From: Epiperipatus broadwayi
Taxonomy: Eukaryota; Onychophora; Udeonychophora; Euonychophora; Peripatidae
Reading direction: 5' to 3'
DNA length: 64,000 bases
Assembly (NCBI GenBank): GCA_028023455.1
Contig: JAQFVV010000021.1
Location: 992,001 to 1,056,000 of the forward strand
Part shown: piece by piece, positions 23,090-34,819 of the stretch
How the letters are laid out: each line of letters starts with the position of its first letter
Position numbering within the stretch: position 1 is the first letter of the stretch
Program-made: the position numbers and the translations under genes
The notes under the pieces: generated by a model
What the model was told of the DNA's origin: nothing
Databases searched by the model: none
The model's input: only the letters and a program-made list of their open reading frames with translations

Positions 23090-23191
23090 CAATAATATTA
23101 GCAAAGATATGCTTGCAAACATCAGATATCCAAGAATATATGGATTCATCCTATTCTTGATCGTTTGGTCACTTAGAGTGTCTTTCATTGT
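23090..23191 (-). CDS. candidate coding exon, 34 codons, N-terminal membrane segment
   Basis: On the minus strand, acceptor CATTCTTTCTCAG precedes exactly 102 bases with no stop, followed by donor TTG|GTAAGT. The frame reads TMKDTLSDQTIKNRMNPYI then LGYLMFASISLLILL: a charged start followed by a hydrophobic helix. An ATG lies in good context (AGACAATGA) three bases after the acceptor. This could therefore be the first coding exon of a membrane protein, or an internal phase-0 exon. Strong splice signals on both sides make it the best host-gene fragment in the window. Family not recognised. Confidence 0.45.
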
Positions 23192-23723
23192 CTGAGAAAG
23201 AATGATTTACTTCCTTTATTTACGTATATGTGTGTTCTGTAAATTAAAATATTTAAAAAATCTACTTCTTTAAAATTTTGTAATATTATTTTAAAATTGT
23301 GGATAACCTACACTGCATATATGAAGGTCATGGATATGAGAGAGAATACGACTTAAATAAAATTCACTCCTATAGATCTGGCATGGTTATTGGATAGTCA
23401 AATATCCGTCTGATGATGATGACTTTATCTGAAATACATAGTAAAAAAATAATGGTGTGATTTTATTTACTGGATTTTATCTTATAGAAGTACATTTGCT
23501 GCTAAAAATCCACATTTCTGTTTAGTTTTATATATACATAAACTATGTTTTTATCCTAGAGAGGATTTATTAAAAGATGAACAAACTGTATATAGTTCCC
23601 AATATTTTTCTATGACTATTTTTCTGACAGAAAAATAATTGAAATGGAAAATGCAGAATAGTAATTTAACAGATTTTAATCAGAAATCCCTTTAATGCAA
23701 TTCAATATAAAATTCGAGTTCTT

Positions 23724-23939
23724 TCAAGCATCAAGCTGTTTATCCAGCTTTGTTTTTTCAACTGCTTCTCTTAAAACAAAGAGTTGATTCTTACGTGGAA
23801 GTTTCTTGTAGTAGCAAATTAATCTGCTTTTTTCTGTTTTGTGAATGAAAAGATTATTGTATTCTTTGTTGATTCTAACGAAGATATTGCTCGAGTTGAA
23901 AACACTTTCGTTAACCATTTGTTGTCTGTATGCAAATGA
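23724..23939 (-). CDS. candidate terminal exon or short ORF
   Basis: On the minus strand, acceptor-like AATTAAAATCAG is followed by an open frame (SFAYRQQ, then M at 23918) running 71 codons to a stop at 23724. The sequence is coding-like: VNESVFNSSNIFVRINKEYN, a LICYYKKLPRKNQ block and a charged end REAVEKTKLDKQLDA. An internal donor-like AC|GTAAGA at about 23794 offers an alternative exon end. It may be the last exon of a minus-strand gene, with 5' exons further right that I did not find. Family not recognised. Confidence 0.35.
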   Translation of the reverse strand, partial: SFAYRQQMVNESVFNSSNIFVRINKEYNNLFIHKTEKSRLICYYKKLPRKNQLFVLREAVEKTKLDKQLDA

Positions 23940-24297
23940 CTGATTTTAATTTTGCATTTTAATTATGTAAGTAAAAATTTAAAAATAAGATATATGTTAT
24001 GTTTAAAAGACTTATTTTAGCAGTTTATTCAAAAACATTTGATCCTGAGCAGTTAGCCTAGCGGGGAAGTGGTTAGCTTAAGTGCAAAAGATTTCTGATT
24101 TCCACTTAAGAATAGATTGTATGCTTTTAAGTACAATATTACATTCTACATTATTTGCTTCAAAACCATGTGTAAACCCCAAAGCATAGTAAGAGAAAAC
24201 ATGAAAGTTTATGTTAATTGAACAAGGCTACTAGATTTAAAGTGCAATTCTACTTTACACTGAAAATGGATAATAACTGAGTATTGGTTCAGGTATG

Positions 24298-24535
24298 TAG
24301 CCATTGACTGATCCCAAAGGTGAGATGATGACGCACCTGCCTCAGATATCAAATTAAATAGGTTCTAAAATGATCATTATACTTAAATATATATGTAATA
24401 AATATTATTTCTGTAGCCAGGACTGATCCCAAAGATGAGATGTTGATGCACCTGCCTTAGATATCAAATTAAATAGGGTTTTAGATGAGACATTATATTT
24501 GAATATATATGTTTAATAAACATTATTTCTGTAAT
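24298..24535 (+). repeat. tandem duplication, period about 115 bp
   Basis: GACTGATCCCAAAG(G/A)TGAGATG recurs at 24306 and 24421, each followed by GATATCAAATTAAATAGG and an AT-rich TATGT...AATA tail. Confidence 0.65.
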
Positions 24536-24662
24536 GTACTTTTTACTATCCTACTCTCATGCAAGGTAAACAATGGTTTTTTTACAAACTTGTGACATCT
24601 TGTGGAGGGATATGATCATAAACATATGACCAAAGACATATGACAGAGATGTATGATTCCAA

Positions 24663-24702
24663 GATGTACATTTTGTGCTGAACTAGCAGTCATCATTTGG
24701 CC
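24663..24702 (-). repeat. degenerate family D hammerhead
   Basis: Minus strand: CCAA, ATGATGA, CTGCT-AGTTC-AGCAC, AAAA. C3 and G12 are lost. The AGCACAAAA end shows the CpG-to-CA form of the family core. Confidence 0.45.
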
Positions 24703-24739
24703 CACATCATAATCTCATATATATATATATCTTTATCAT

Positions 24740-26260
24740 TGTTCACTATATATTGTAACGGGCACATACGATGTTACATTTTTTTTAATTATTATTAAAC
24801 ATAAAAAAATAAAAGTTCGCAAATAAAACTTCTTTTTTAAGAATTAAAAATTGAAAATTAAAATTCTATACTAAACTCATATATATTTAAAGTCGCACAG
24901 ATGAGAAATTTTAAAAAAAAGAAACTTTATTAAAAAAAAAGAAAAAGTATTTTAAAACTAAATTGTCAGTAGAGATTTAAAGATAAAAAGATATCTAAGT
25001 TTGTACAAAACAAATTAATTAATGTTATTGAAAAAATGGAAATGATTAATTTAATTAGTCCAATGTAAACTAGCCCTTGGGCATTTAAAATGTATAAGCA
25101 ATGGTCAGATAGGAAAACAATAGAAACTAATGGCCAATGAAAGAAATCCATTGGAAAATAGGACCTCAATGGAAGGATCATCATCATCGATGACATAATG
25201 TCCATTGGATCCTAAGGTTATATATAAAAGAAAAAGTTTGAAAATAAAAGTTAGTGATTAAAGAAAATTATTATTACGAGAGGACAGATATGTGTTAAGT
25301 TGGAGAGGGTTGGAGGAGAAGGGATTGAAAGATCCACTTTAAATTCCTTCAGTTGTTCAAAAAAATGAAACATTGTTTTCCAATATTGTGGACCACAGGA
25401 CATCAAGGCCCAGAAGAATACCATCAACGATAAAGGACCAACGGTTAACTGCACACTGATCTCCTTATGACTTCGTCAGAATTAACACCTTCCATTACAA
25501 GAAATCAGAGACTATGGACATTTTTCAAAACAGTAAGAAATATATAATTAATGAACATTTGAAACCCTAAGAACTCCTAAAATATAAACTTTTTCCCAAT
25601 ATTTAATTTATAGAAATAGAATCCTATCTGACCAATTTAATTTATTAATAAGTAATTTTATTTAATGTATTTCTTTTGTAAAATCATTTCCATTTATTTA
25701 TTTATTTATTTATTTGTTCTTTAAGTTTTATTATGATTTCTGTTTTTCGTTAAACTACTTATCTAAATGTTAAATTTAAGTTGGGCGTGAATGGTTATAT
25801 AGATTTGTAAAGTTATATTAGGGGAGGTAATCTTAGGTTATTCGATCCGTAGTTGAATTAGGTCAATGGATTGGATATATTGGTGTAATTAGTAGATGTA
25901 GTATGAGATTCACTATGGGCAGAATCACTATTATATGCCGCACACACTCGTTTTGGCCTATGGAAGGAATTATAAGACGGAGACCGCAGTTCCTTCCTAT
26001 GGAGTTTTTTTTTATTGTTCTTATCATCAGAAAGATGTAGTATTCCTATCTGATGAGAGGCAATTTCTTCTCTTAACCTATTTGTGCTGTTATATTCATA
26101 TTACATTGAACACATCGATATATTAGGTGGATTAATGGTGGTTTAACTGTGAACTTTTGGCCTAAGGTTAAATAAGGGATAAAATATTTTCTTTTCAAAT
26201 GCAATCTATGTAGTCTATTCATACTCAACACTCTAAATAAAAATGCATTCAATTTAAGTT
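24740..26260. other. possible relic of an LTR; otherwise unassigned
   Basis: TGTAACGGGCACATACG at 24755 follows an ATAT target and resembles the start of the young element's LTR (TGTAACCGG at 45469). Near 26030 the words ATCAGA, GATGTAGTA and CTGATGAG recall an inverted-repeat block of the same LTR. The similarity is patchy. A TTTA microsatellite lies at 25692-25715. No gene. Confidence 0.25.
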
Positions 26261-26264
26261 GGGT

Positions 26265-27100
26265 TTAGACACTTACATGGATTCGTTATCAGTTAATTGT
26301 GTTTTTGGTTTTCATATTTGATCAAAATATATAGACATTCGGTAAATAGTGATATCTTACGGTGAGTATCTAAGACGTATTTATTTCAGATGTCTTTTAA
26401 GTTATTGGTGTCTATGTGGCATCTTATGATGAATGCCATTGGGTTTCTTATAAATTTCCCTCTGCATTTCCATCAATGACTTTATATTTTGATCGTTTAT
26501 GTTTATTTTGAAATGTTTTTGACCGCGTAATCTGTGTAACCGATCTATACTTGACATTATAAAACAAACTTTTATAAATCCATTTGTGCAAACTTATAAA
26601 AATTAAAATGTAAATTAAGATCTAAAATAAAAGTTAAAAATAGTGTTAAATTTTAAAAATGTAAACATACTAAAAGAATAATGCTAAATGTTATATATAT
26701 ATATATATATATATATGCGTAAATAAATATTTATGTGTTAATTACTGGCAGTGGCTTACTTTATTCTTTTTTAAAAAATTATCCTTAGATAAGAATTTAT
26801 TATAAAATATAAATCTCTGCTGTTCCACTGAGCTAGTGACAATGGGCTAACGACTGGAATCAAAAATATATATAAAAAAAAAAAAAAATTTTTTTTTTGA
26901 CTTACGTATCTGCCTACTATATAAATTTTCTACGTTCAAATGCTTAATGGCGCCCTGTAGTGTAGATACGTTAAGTCTCTTATTCCGGATCGTTATAATA
27001 TAGATGAACAATTACTACCATTTAATTGATATGGCAATTTTACTACTGCCACAAGTTTGATGCAAACCACTTGATGGAATTATATTAATAATTTTTATTA
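26265..27100. other. A+T-rich spacer with TA microsatellite and CTCF-like site
   Basis: A TA run lies at about 26693-26716. On the minus strand ACACTACAGGGCGC at 26950-26963 resembles a CTCF site. Nothing else. Confidence 0.3.
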
Positions 27101-27104
27101 GTTA

Positions 27105-27672
27105 TTCATTAGACTAAAATTATTTACTTAATTAATAATATTTCTGTAGCATAGTACACCCATCCACAAACTGTTAAAAGTGGATAGAAACCATTTCCTA
27201 CTTCATGTGAGAGTGGTGTAGTGAAAATTACACTACAGAAATATTATTCATTAAGTAGATAACTTCTAGTCTAATGAATTACTAATAAAATTATTAATAT
27301 AACTTCCATGAAGTGGGTTGTATCAAAGTTATGATGTTAGTAAGTTTGACACATATTAATTAAATTGTAGTCATTGACTATCTATAAATACTGAACAATG
27401 ATAAAGATATGTGTAAGAGATTGTAGTCTGGGTCAACTCATGGGTACTGGTTCAGCATGAAAGGTGCATATTGCAGATCATACATCTGTTTCACAAGACT
27501 TTTGTTATATATTTATGTTTACAGCCCTCCATAATGTGTTAACAGTGAATAGAAAACATCCCCTATCTTGTATGAGAATGCTGAAGAGAACATTGCACTA
27601 GAAATATTATTTATTCAGTGGATAATCTGTAATCTAATGAATGACTAATAAAAATTATTAATATAATAATTA
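27105..27672 (+). repeat. dispersed repeat F (two copies) with a family D core between
   Basis: Copies near 27195-27305 and 27580-27672 share CTGTTAAAAGTGGATAGAAA-type, AGAAATATTATT, AGATAA and GAATTACTAATAAAA words with 7655-7762. The first copy is bracketed by inverted ATATTTCTGTAG/CTACAGAAATAT words. A degenerate family D core (CTCATGG, stem GTACT/AGCAT, GAAA) lies at 27431-27476. Confidence 0.5.
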
Positions 27673-27689
27673 TGTTTATTTTCTTTAAT

Positions 27690-29100
27690 ATATATTTTTA
27701 TTACGTTAATTCCCATGTTTAGGTGACCGTTTTAAACAAGCCTTTTCAATTATATTAAAATGCACAGTTTTTTAGACTTGTCTCCGGTATCAAAATTGAT
27801 GAACCAAGTACTGAATGTAGCATTATTGTTTGTATCCATTCATTTCTCATCTTATGATAGATTAACTCTAGAATAGAGTAAATGCAGGAATTATTGCATT
27901 TGAAAGGTTATATCGAAAATAAGCTGAAAAACTCACTTGATATCTTATTGGCATATACCTTTCTGACCAATGATGAAAGATACATATAATTTCTATAAAC
28001 CTGAGCTTTTCAAAATGTATTATTAGCAGTATAATGTCAGATCTGTATATCTGTGCTAGAAAATCAGCTCCGAAATCAAAACTTTAAGTATTTGAACTTC
28101 AGGATACTAGTTCACAGTGTAAAAGTGACTAGTAGTCACAATTGTGTTCTTTTACTGAACAGAAGCTAGTTTGACAATGTAATTATAGTATTGCTATTTA
28201 ATGCCAATTGATTAACCAAGTTTGTGATAGATTGCTCTGAAATAAGTTAAAGAGGATGGATTATTGATTTTGCAAGGATGCATAGTGTTTCACTCTTTTA
28301 TTTACTCTACGATCAGTACTCAAGTTCTTATTTGAGTTTATATTGAGGCAGTGTTTTTGTAAAGGAGTGAGTGGTATAGAAAACTTCTCTTAGATCTCAT
28401 TTGAAATCAAGCTCTCTACCAGGGCAATTTGAGTATGATAATTTAATGATTTTGGCAGATTAATATAGGTAGAAATATTTTAACAAATAGAGAATTCCAC
28501 TTGAATTCTATTAATATCTGCAGCCATCATGCTTTTTAGTGGTAGCAGCTAATTAAACCAGTTGGGCAGGAATGAATTGCAACAAATTCACTTCCAAGCT
28601 AAAAATGTAATCAAAGAGTTGGCTCTGCTCCGATTAGTTCCCCTGTAATAAACTTACATAAATTAAAAGCCAAATTAGATGGTCACAAATTAGATTTGAG
28701 CATTAAAAATAGTAAGGTGTTTTACCTGTAACTTATTGTTTAAAGTAATACCACAGAGTTTCTTGATGATCTTACAGCTTTTAACAAAATCTTCATAAAC
28801 ATATGCATTTATTTTAAATATCTCATTTGTAATATCATTGAAACAATTTTTTTAAAACAAATTGATGATCTTGTTACGGTTTATAGCCCTGTTGATGAAT
28901 TTTGGTAGAATTACTGCATAAAAGACATAGGAGGTTGACATCAAAAATTTTATTTATATTTTTTAAAAGCAAAGTTAAACATGGATTCAGTGATTGTGTG
29001 TGTCCCTTTCTCTCCAGTAATCCAAGCCACCTTGCATTACTGTCATATTTTTTAGACTCAAAACAGTAACACTTTTCTGACCACCCTGACATTTATTCTT
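27690..29100. repeat. diverged repeat units, no intact gene
   Basis: Words such as TTGATGAACCAAGT (27795), TTGATTAACCAAGTTTGTGA (28205) and CTAATTAAACCAGTT (28545) recur with GATAGATT and AGGA(A/T)T words between, suggesting three old copies of one unit. Short minus-strand peptide-like runs exist, for example before CAG|GTAAAA near 28735, but acceptor signals are poor. Probably decayed mobile-element sequence. Confidence 0.3.
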
Positions 29101-29154
29101 TAGCTATTAGTAGCAAAATATCTATTTGACAATCACCACTGAGTAATTAGTTAC

Positions 29155-29280
29155 TTTGGCTCTGAGCCATTTACTGAAAAATCAAATGTTTTTGTGATTT
29201 GAACCTGGCTTTAGAATCAAATACCATGTTATATGCATTTCGTAAGCAAAAGTATTTACCACTGCATGAGGAGTTTCCCA
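29155..29280 (-). repeat. tRNA-derived SINE head (worn)
   Basis: Minus strand carries an A-box-like TGCAGTGGTAAATAC and a good B-box-like AGGTTCAAATCAC about 60 bases apart, the spacing of a tRNA internal promoter. Confidence 0.45.
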
Positions 29281-29814
29281 AAAAATTGAATGGTTATCAA
29301 CAATAACAGCATAGGTTTGACCAGCTAACTATTCTACTTTTTTATATTTGCACAGATTAACATATATTTAATTGCATTGTAATCTAGATGTAATGCATCT
29401 GTCATTCAAGTCTATTATTTGGGGTTTATCTAGGATAAAATGTTTAGAATTTTTATCTTAGGTAGCTAGATCATATCTACCCAGATAACCATTTGATATT
29501 GGTCATTAAATGGCTATATAAATATATTTTACTAGAGAATTTAACAAGAATCCAAAACTACTTAAACCTCACCACCTGACAAATGTGTGGTGAGTAATGC
29601 ATTCTTTATCGTTTTGGTATGAGATGTTGTTGGAGATGCCTTTGCCCTATAGTGACTATATATTAATTAAAAGGGTTTCATTGGATAGTCTGGCACTGAG
29701 ATGTCACATATGTATTGGTCCAGCAATAATTTTGTAATCTTGTGATCTCACAAAATAACAAGAGAGCTTCTGATAGGCTTAATCAATCAATTAACGATTT
29801 ATTTGGAAAATTAA

Positions 29815-30020
29815 CAACCTGTAATTTTATTTACTAGAAATGATACAAATGTTCTACAAACATATATTTACATTTTTTGTGGGAAATTATCTTCTGTCAT
29901 CTAAACTTATATTTTGAAAATGGCTGCCTATAATTTTATTTAGTGAAAATGAAACAAACACGCATTTACGTTTTTTTTTTTTTTTGTTTTTTTTTGCATG
30001 AAATGGTCTTCCAACAAACA
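29815..30020 (+). repeat. tandem duplication, period about 108 bp
   Basis: CCT(G/A)TAATTTTATTTA is repeated at about 29818 and 29926 with AAATGA(T)ACAAA and ATTTAC words following, then a T-run. Confidence 0.5.
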
Positions 30021-30054
30021 AACTTTTAACAACATAAATTTATTGTAAATGGTA

Positions 30055-30275
30055 ACCAAGCAAAAAATATATATACAAATATATAATAGTGCAATTCTGT
30101 CCAGCAATACTGCGGTGGACTGGTTTTTTTTTTACTTCGAACCATGTTCCATTATGAATGGCTACTCTCTTTCGACATTCATTAAACAAACAGCGACATT
30201 TTGTCCAATTGTCAACATAAAGTGGCAAATTTTAATGATTTACTTTTGGATAGAAATTCCATGGACAATCACTTT
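30055..30275 (-). pseudogene. possible Merlin/IS1016-type transposase fragment
   Basis: Minus-strand translation contains LPLYVDNWTKCRC, LFNECRKRVAIHNGTWFE and VKKKPVHRSI. The pattern C-x-C...CRK...(S/A)IxxGTWFE...K is that of the zinc-binding region and following motif of IS1016/ISXO2-like (Merlin) transposases. An upstream CPWNFYPKVNH block with a stop lies in the same frame. No DDE residues can be placed. Short and broken, so the assignment is tentative. Confidence 0.35.
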
Positions 30276-30309
30276 GCAAGAATATTATCTAATATTTACT
30301 TAAAAAATT

Positions 30310-32980
30310 AATTCATTTCCTTTTTAGAAGATTGTAAATGTAGTTAATTCGTGCGACTTTCATCAGTGCAGGAGTAATACATAAGTACCAAACAAAGTGC
30401 ATGTTTAATGGTTTTTTTCTTTATTAAAAAAGATTACAATTTAGAAAAATATGAAATGTATGTTATAGGAAAAAGTACGTGTGTATATTTTGTTTTAAAT
30501 AAAAACAATAATAATAAAAATGCGACTTTTAGAGGAAATGGAGAAAATGATTCTATTTCTGAAAAGCGATTTGTAATCGAATAATAGAAAATTGAATTTG
30601 ATGGATGATTTCTAATTGACCACTTTATTTCTTTTTCTGTGGGCAAATTCTTCTACCGTCACAATTAGTTGGCACAGATTTAAAACCATTTTATCCAGAC
30701 AATTGTGTCGTAAAGGAAGCGTTTTATGTCAATAACCAGTTTATTAATTTTGCAGAATTTTTTATTTACAAAGAAAAAAAGTGTAATAAATTAACAAACG
30801 AAATTGTATAAATTTTTATGCATAAAATCTGTTTTTAAAATAATAATAATATCTACTTTCTCTAATGACAGATTCTTAAACTGATTTTGAATTAGATTAT
30901 AAAACAAATATATCACTTACACAAAGTAAGATTTGATAATAAAACTAAGGTTTTTACAATCTAACTTTTTAAACATGAGATTAATTATTTAATCATTATT
31001 AAAAAAATTGAAGCGATTTATAATTCCTGGGTTTTATTTTTAGATTTGATACTTTTTGGAAATTCAGCAATAAACTTTTTTTCCCATTATAAATTTATTT
31101 GCTAAAGAAACATTAACCGTTTGTATATATTGAAATACTTTTTGTAAGCTGTATACATTGATTTTATTAATAGTAATATATAAAATAGCATATATTTAAC
31201 TCGGCCCAGAATTGCTGAGATTTAATTTGCTAATGTTATAAAATTTTTAAATAGCACTAATTAAAACAATATACTGCAGTTTTGTTGGGATAAGATGGGT
31301 TTTTAAATTAATGGTATTTGGATTAATGACATTCTAATTTCAATAGAAAGTAGATTTTAGATAATTGCATGATATTAAGACTGGTAATTAAAAAAAAATC
31401 GCAGCTAACTAGATCTATGCTGCAATTATAGCATAATTGCCTATCCTGGGTTTAAATTTGGGCCAAGTGAAATTAAAAAAAAAGTTAGATTTTAATTCGG
31501 CTTAGGATTTTTTTTTTGGGGGGGGGTATTATTCTTTAATAACCTAACTAACAATATAATATTGGCCAGTAAATAAATACTTAACTATTCTTAGCTAGTG
31601 TATAAATCAAAGCTGGAATTCTTCGAATTCCATCTTGTAATTAGCAACCTTGTTTAGCTGCAATGTATGTTGGTTTATTCATTTTCGGTTTTTTGATTAT
31701 CATTGGTGAGATGCTCTTGGAGAATTCTACCTGCAAATAATAATTTAAAGACTGTTTTATTTACTTTTATTCCAGCCGATTTATGTGAGGCAAAACAACT
31801 TTTTTGGTAATGTTAATCTTTAAAATAAATAACTATTGCATTTAGGTTCTTTTAGATTATAGCTGAAGTGATTTTATCTGCTTGAGATATTATCTATAAA
31901 TATGGAGCTCTAAATTTTCTTATTTTAGATTCAATTTTACAGTAGAATTCATCTCAATATTTTAGACTAATTTATGGAAAAATCTTACAAAAATGTGTCC
32001 AGTATGTATGTACACCCTGTATAATATGATACAATATAGTACAATAGCAGACCTTGAAACTCACAGCCAATGGATTATGACTAATCTTCATCACTTTGGT
32101 ATTCAAATTTATGATTAACTTCCAAGCAATAAACTATCCAATTATTTTTTATTTTATTTTGAGTAATTGTGTTTACATAATTAACAATTTTAATGGTATA
32201 TTTAGATTTGTGATAATTGATTCTTTTTGTTCTAGTTTTTATTTAATTTTTTTTTTAAAAAAAATCATTTATGCTTTTCATAATTTTTATATTTCATGAC
32301 ACTCATCCAAAATTCATGTAGGGTTCAAACCCAGTTCAAATGAAGTTTTTTTCCCAAGAGACATGATTTTTTTCAGGTATCTGGCCTATAACTAATCACA
32401 TTACCATCAACACTATTGATCAATTAATGGATATTTACTTAATTTTAGTTGAAACTACAATAAGAAGAAAATAACAATCAGGATTAGCCCTTAAACCGCT
32501 AAATATATTATTGGTTGTATGAGGTAAAAATCAAATCTTTTAATTGGCCAACTCACAAACTGAAGACAAAGCCTATTGTTAAAACATATTCGCCTATAAT
32601 ATTAAATTCAACTCAGATACATTTATAAAAAGTATATTACTAATTTTTCAGGTTATGAAAGAGAACGAAAGTTTTTTCAAAAATAAATTGCTATTTATTT
32701 ATTATAAAATATATTCAATTTCAGCAAATATAAAGCGAATGTCTAAACAAAAAAGTGCTGACGCAAATGCTTTTTTTCAATTTTACGTTATGGAAAAGTA
32801 AAGATTTCTTTTTGCTAAATCTTAAATATTTTTACTAAAATCTTCAATATTTTTCGAAAATAATTTTGTTTTTTTAGTATATTTTTTTAAAAAACTATTT
32901 TAATTTCTCAAGTTATATTTTTTTAATACTTAAATTACATTCGAAAAGAAAATCTCAGCGTTTTTCTTTATTTTCTTTGA
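30310..32980. other. A+T-rich spacer
   Basis: No supported gene. A G-run after a T-run lies at about 31510-31527. A frame after TACTAATTTTTCAG (32652-32801, 49 codons then TAA) has an acceptor in front, but its codons are mostly A/T-rich and it may be chance. Confidence 0.3.
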
Positions 32981-32989
32981 TCAGGCAGT

Positions 32990-33150
32990 TTCTTTGTTCT
33001 TTCCAGCCAATCAGAATGTCTTTTTCAGCTGAGAGTCGGCTGACAGCCAATCACTGACAAGGTTCTTCTTTGTTTAATTTTAAATGCGGTTTTTTTGATT
33101 TTTTACTTGTAAAATAATTCAGAAGAGGGCACCATCTTACAGAACTTTTA
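32990..33150 (+). promoter_or_regulatory. candidate regulatory cluster: two CCAAT boxes, CTCF-like and YY1-like sites
   Basis: CCAGCCAATCAGAATG near 33004 and ACAGCCAATCACTGAC near 33052 are two same-orientation CCAAT (NF-Y) boxes. CAGAAGAGGGCAC at 33120-33132 matches the core of CTCF sites, and the following CACCATCTTA is the complement of a YY1-like AAGATGG. This density is unusual in DNA of this composition. No exon was linked. Confidence 0.3.
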
Positions 33151-33810
33151 AAAACCTAATCAATAACTGTCAAACGAATATTCTATCATTAAAACTAGCA
33201 GAATTAGAGTGACATCAGATGTCGACGAGCGGGAAATACACCTAATAAGTAATACCTTATAAAAAGCAATTATCAGATTCTCGGCCTGCAGCAGGCTATT
33301 TGTAAAAATATAAAATATTTTTACTTTTCTTATGTTTTAGTACGTTTACTGATACTTTTTCATTATTAGTTTAAACAGTGAATTTTAATATCATACAAAT
33401 AGTGTTTCTTCAGAATAAGCTGTCATCTGTTTGTTTTTTTATACTTTTTAATAGTACCTTCATTATTGTGTAGTAGAGCTCATCCATCTAATTTTTGATC
33501 AGTTTATTTCTTCTTTACCAATCTTTCTAATAATTACACACCTTAAAGTAGCATTGCATTACAATTTTTGCAAAAGAACTAAAGTTAAGTATGTTCAGAA
33601 CCCAAGTGTATTTTCTAACATTCTGTTTATTACAACTAGAACAGTGTACTCATCTGCAGATCACATTGCCATATTTTGTAATATGCCCTATAAAAAAAAA
33701 AAATGTAACTATCGCTTACGTATTAATATTTTGATCAAGTATGGACTTTCTATCTAAGACCTTGCTAGTCTGACCAAAAAACATTCAGTTATCTGAAATA
33801 GCTATCTCAA

Positions 33811-33905
33811 TAGGTTTTGTGGCAGAAAGGTTAGCACCTTTGCCTTCTATAATACCATAATGTGGAGCCTGAGTTTTATTACTGAACCTCATAGATGTTT
33901 TTTTA
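33811..33905 (+). repeat. worn tRNA-derived SINE head
   Basis: TGTGGCAGAAAGGTTAGCAC resembles an A box, followed by TTGCCTTCTATAATACCA and a weak B box (CTGAGTTTTATTAC). Promoter function is unlikely. Confidence 0.4.
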
Positions 33906-34710
33906 TTTCAGAAGCTGGCTTAATTTTTTTATAGCAAAGCAGCCTACATCCAATCTAACTTTTTATTCAGACCTGGCCAGCGTATGGATACCTAGCTATT
34001 ATATTATTAGGTATAGAATAAAGATACCCATTAAAGTGGATAAATTAGTTAGGTGTTAATGTTATGATAGTTTCATAACTATCTTTATCTATGGTGTACA
34101 AGTATTAAACTCTACAGGGATAAAGCACACAGTTTACTTTAACCTATAGACAATGAAAAGGTGTTTCATAGTTTTGAAAAAGTACAATATATATATACTC
34201 ACACAATCATTAAAAAAATGACGGTTAAAATGTGTGATGCTTAGCGATTAGATGAAATTGGTCTTCAGAATCAAAATATATTTTTGATTTAAAATCACTA
34301 ACTAGTAAAGTAGAAAACATTCCAGGCTTGTTGAAAGAGGTGTAAAAAAATGTAATTGTAAGTAAAAAATTAAAAATATTTTTATGTAAAATCAAGATTT
34401 AAAAAAAAAAAAAAAATACAGAAGGGAAAACAGTGAAGTAGCAGGTAATTTAAATGCTTTTGAAAAGTTCACGAAAGTGCAGTAAATTTCAAATATTGAA
34501 ATGGTTGATAATAAAATAATATATATTACAGAAATTTTTTTTAGAAATGAATATGATGATTTATCTGTTACTCACAAAATAAAAAGAAAAAATGCTAAAT
34601 TGATGAATCAAAAGTTAAAAATGGTAAATTAATGCAATATAAATAATGCATACGACCACGTAAACAGAGAAAGCTTGTTTAGTAATTTAAAAATAAAAAC
34701 GCTATGTCAA

Positions 34711-34805
34711 GCGTTGGTGGCCTAGTGGTTAGCATAGCTACCTTACAAGCAGCTGGGCCCGGGTTCGTTTCCTGGTCAACGCATTTGACTTACGAAAAAA
34801 AATTA
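34711..34805 (+). repeat. tRNA-derived SINE with near-complete cloverleaf
   Basis: 72 bases at 34711-34782 fold like a tRNA. Acceptor stem GCGTTGG/TCAACGC is seven pairs with one G-U. The D arm is weak. The anticodon stem GCTAC/GCAGC has one mismatch and loop CTTACAA (anticodon UAC, valine-type). The variable loop is five bases. T stem CCGGG/CCTGG has loop TTCGTTT, with A58 changed to T. An A-rich tail follows. A second copy with the same TGTCAAGCGTTGG start lies at 45077, so this is a SINE rather than a working tRNA gene. Confidence 0.6.
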
Positions 34806-34819
34806 AAATGCTAATTACA

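Noticed and set aside
28735-28870. Minus-strand exon ending CAG|GTAAAA with a coding-like peptide
   Set aside because: No credible acceptor, and the area consists of diverged repeat units.
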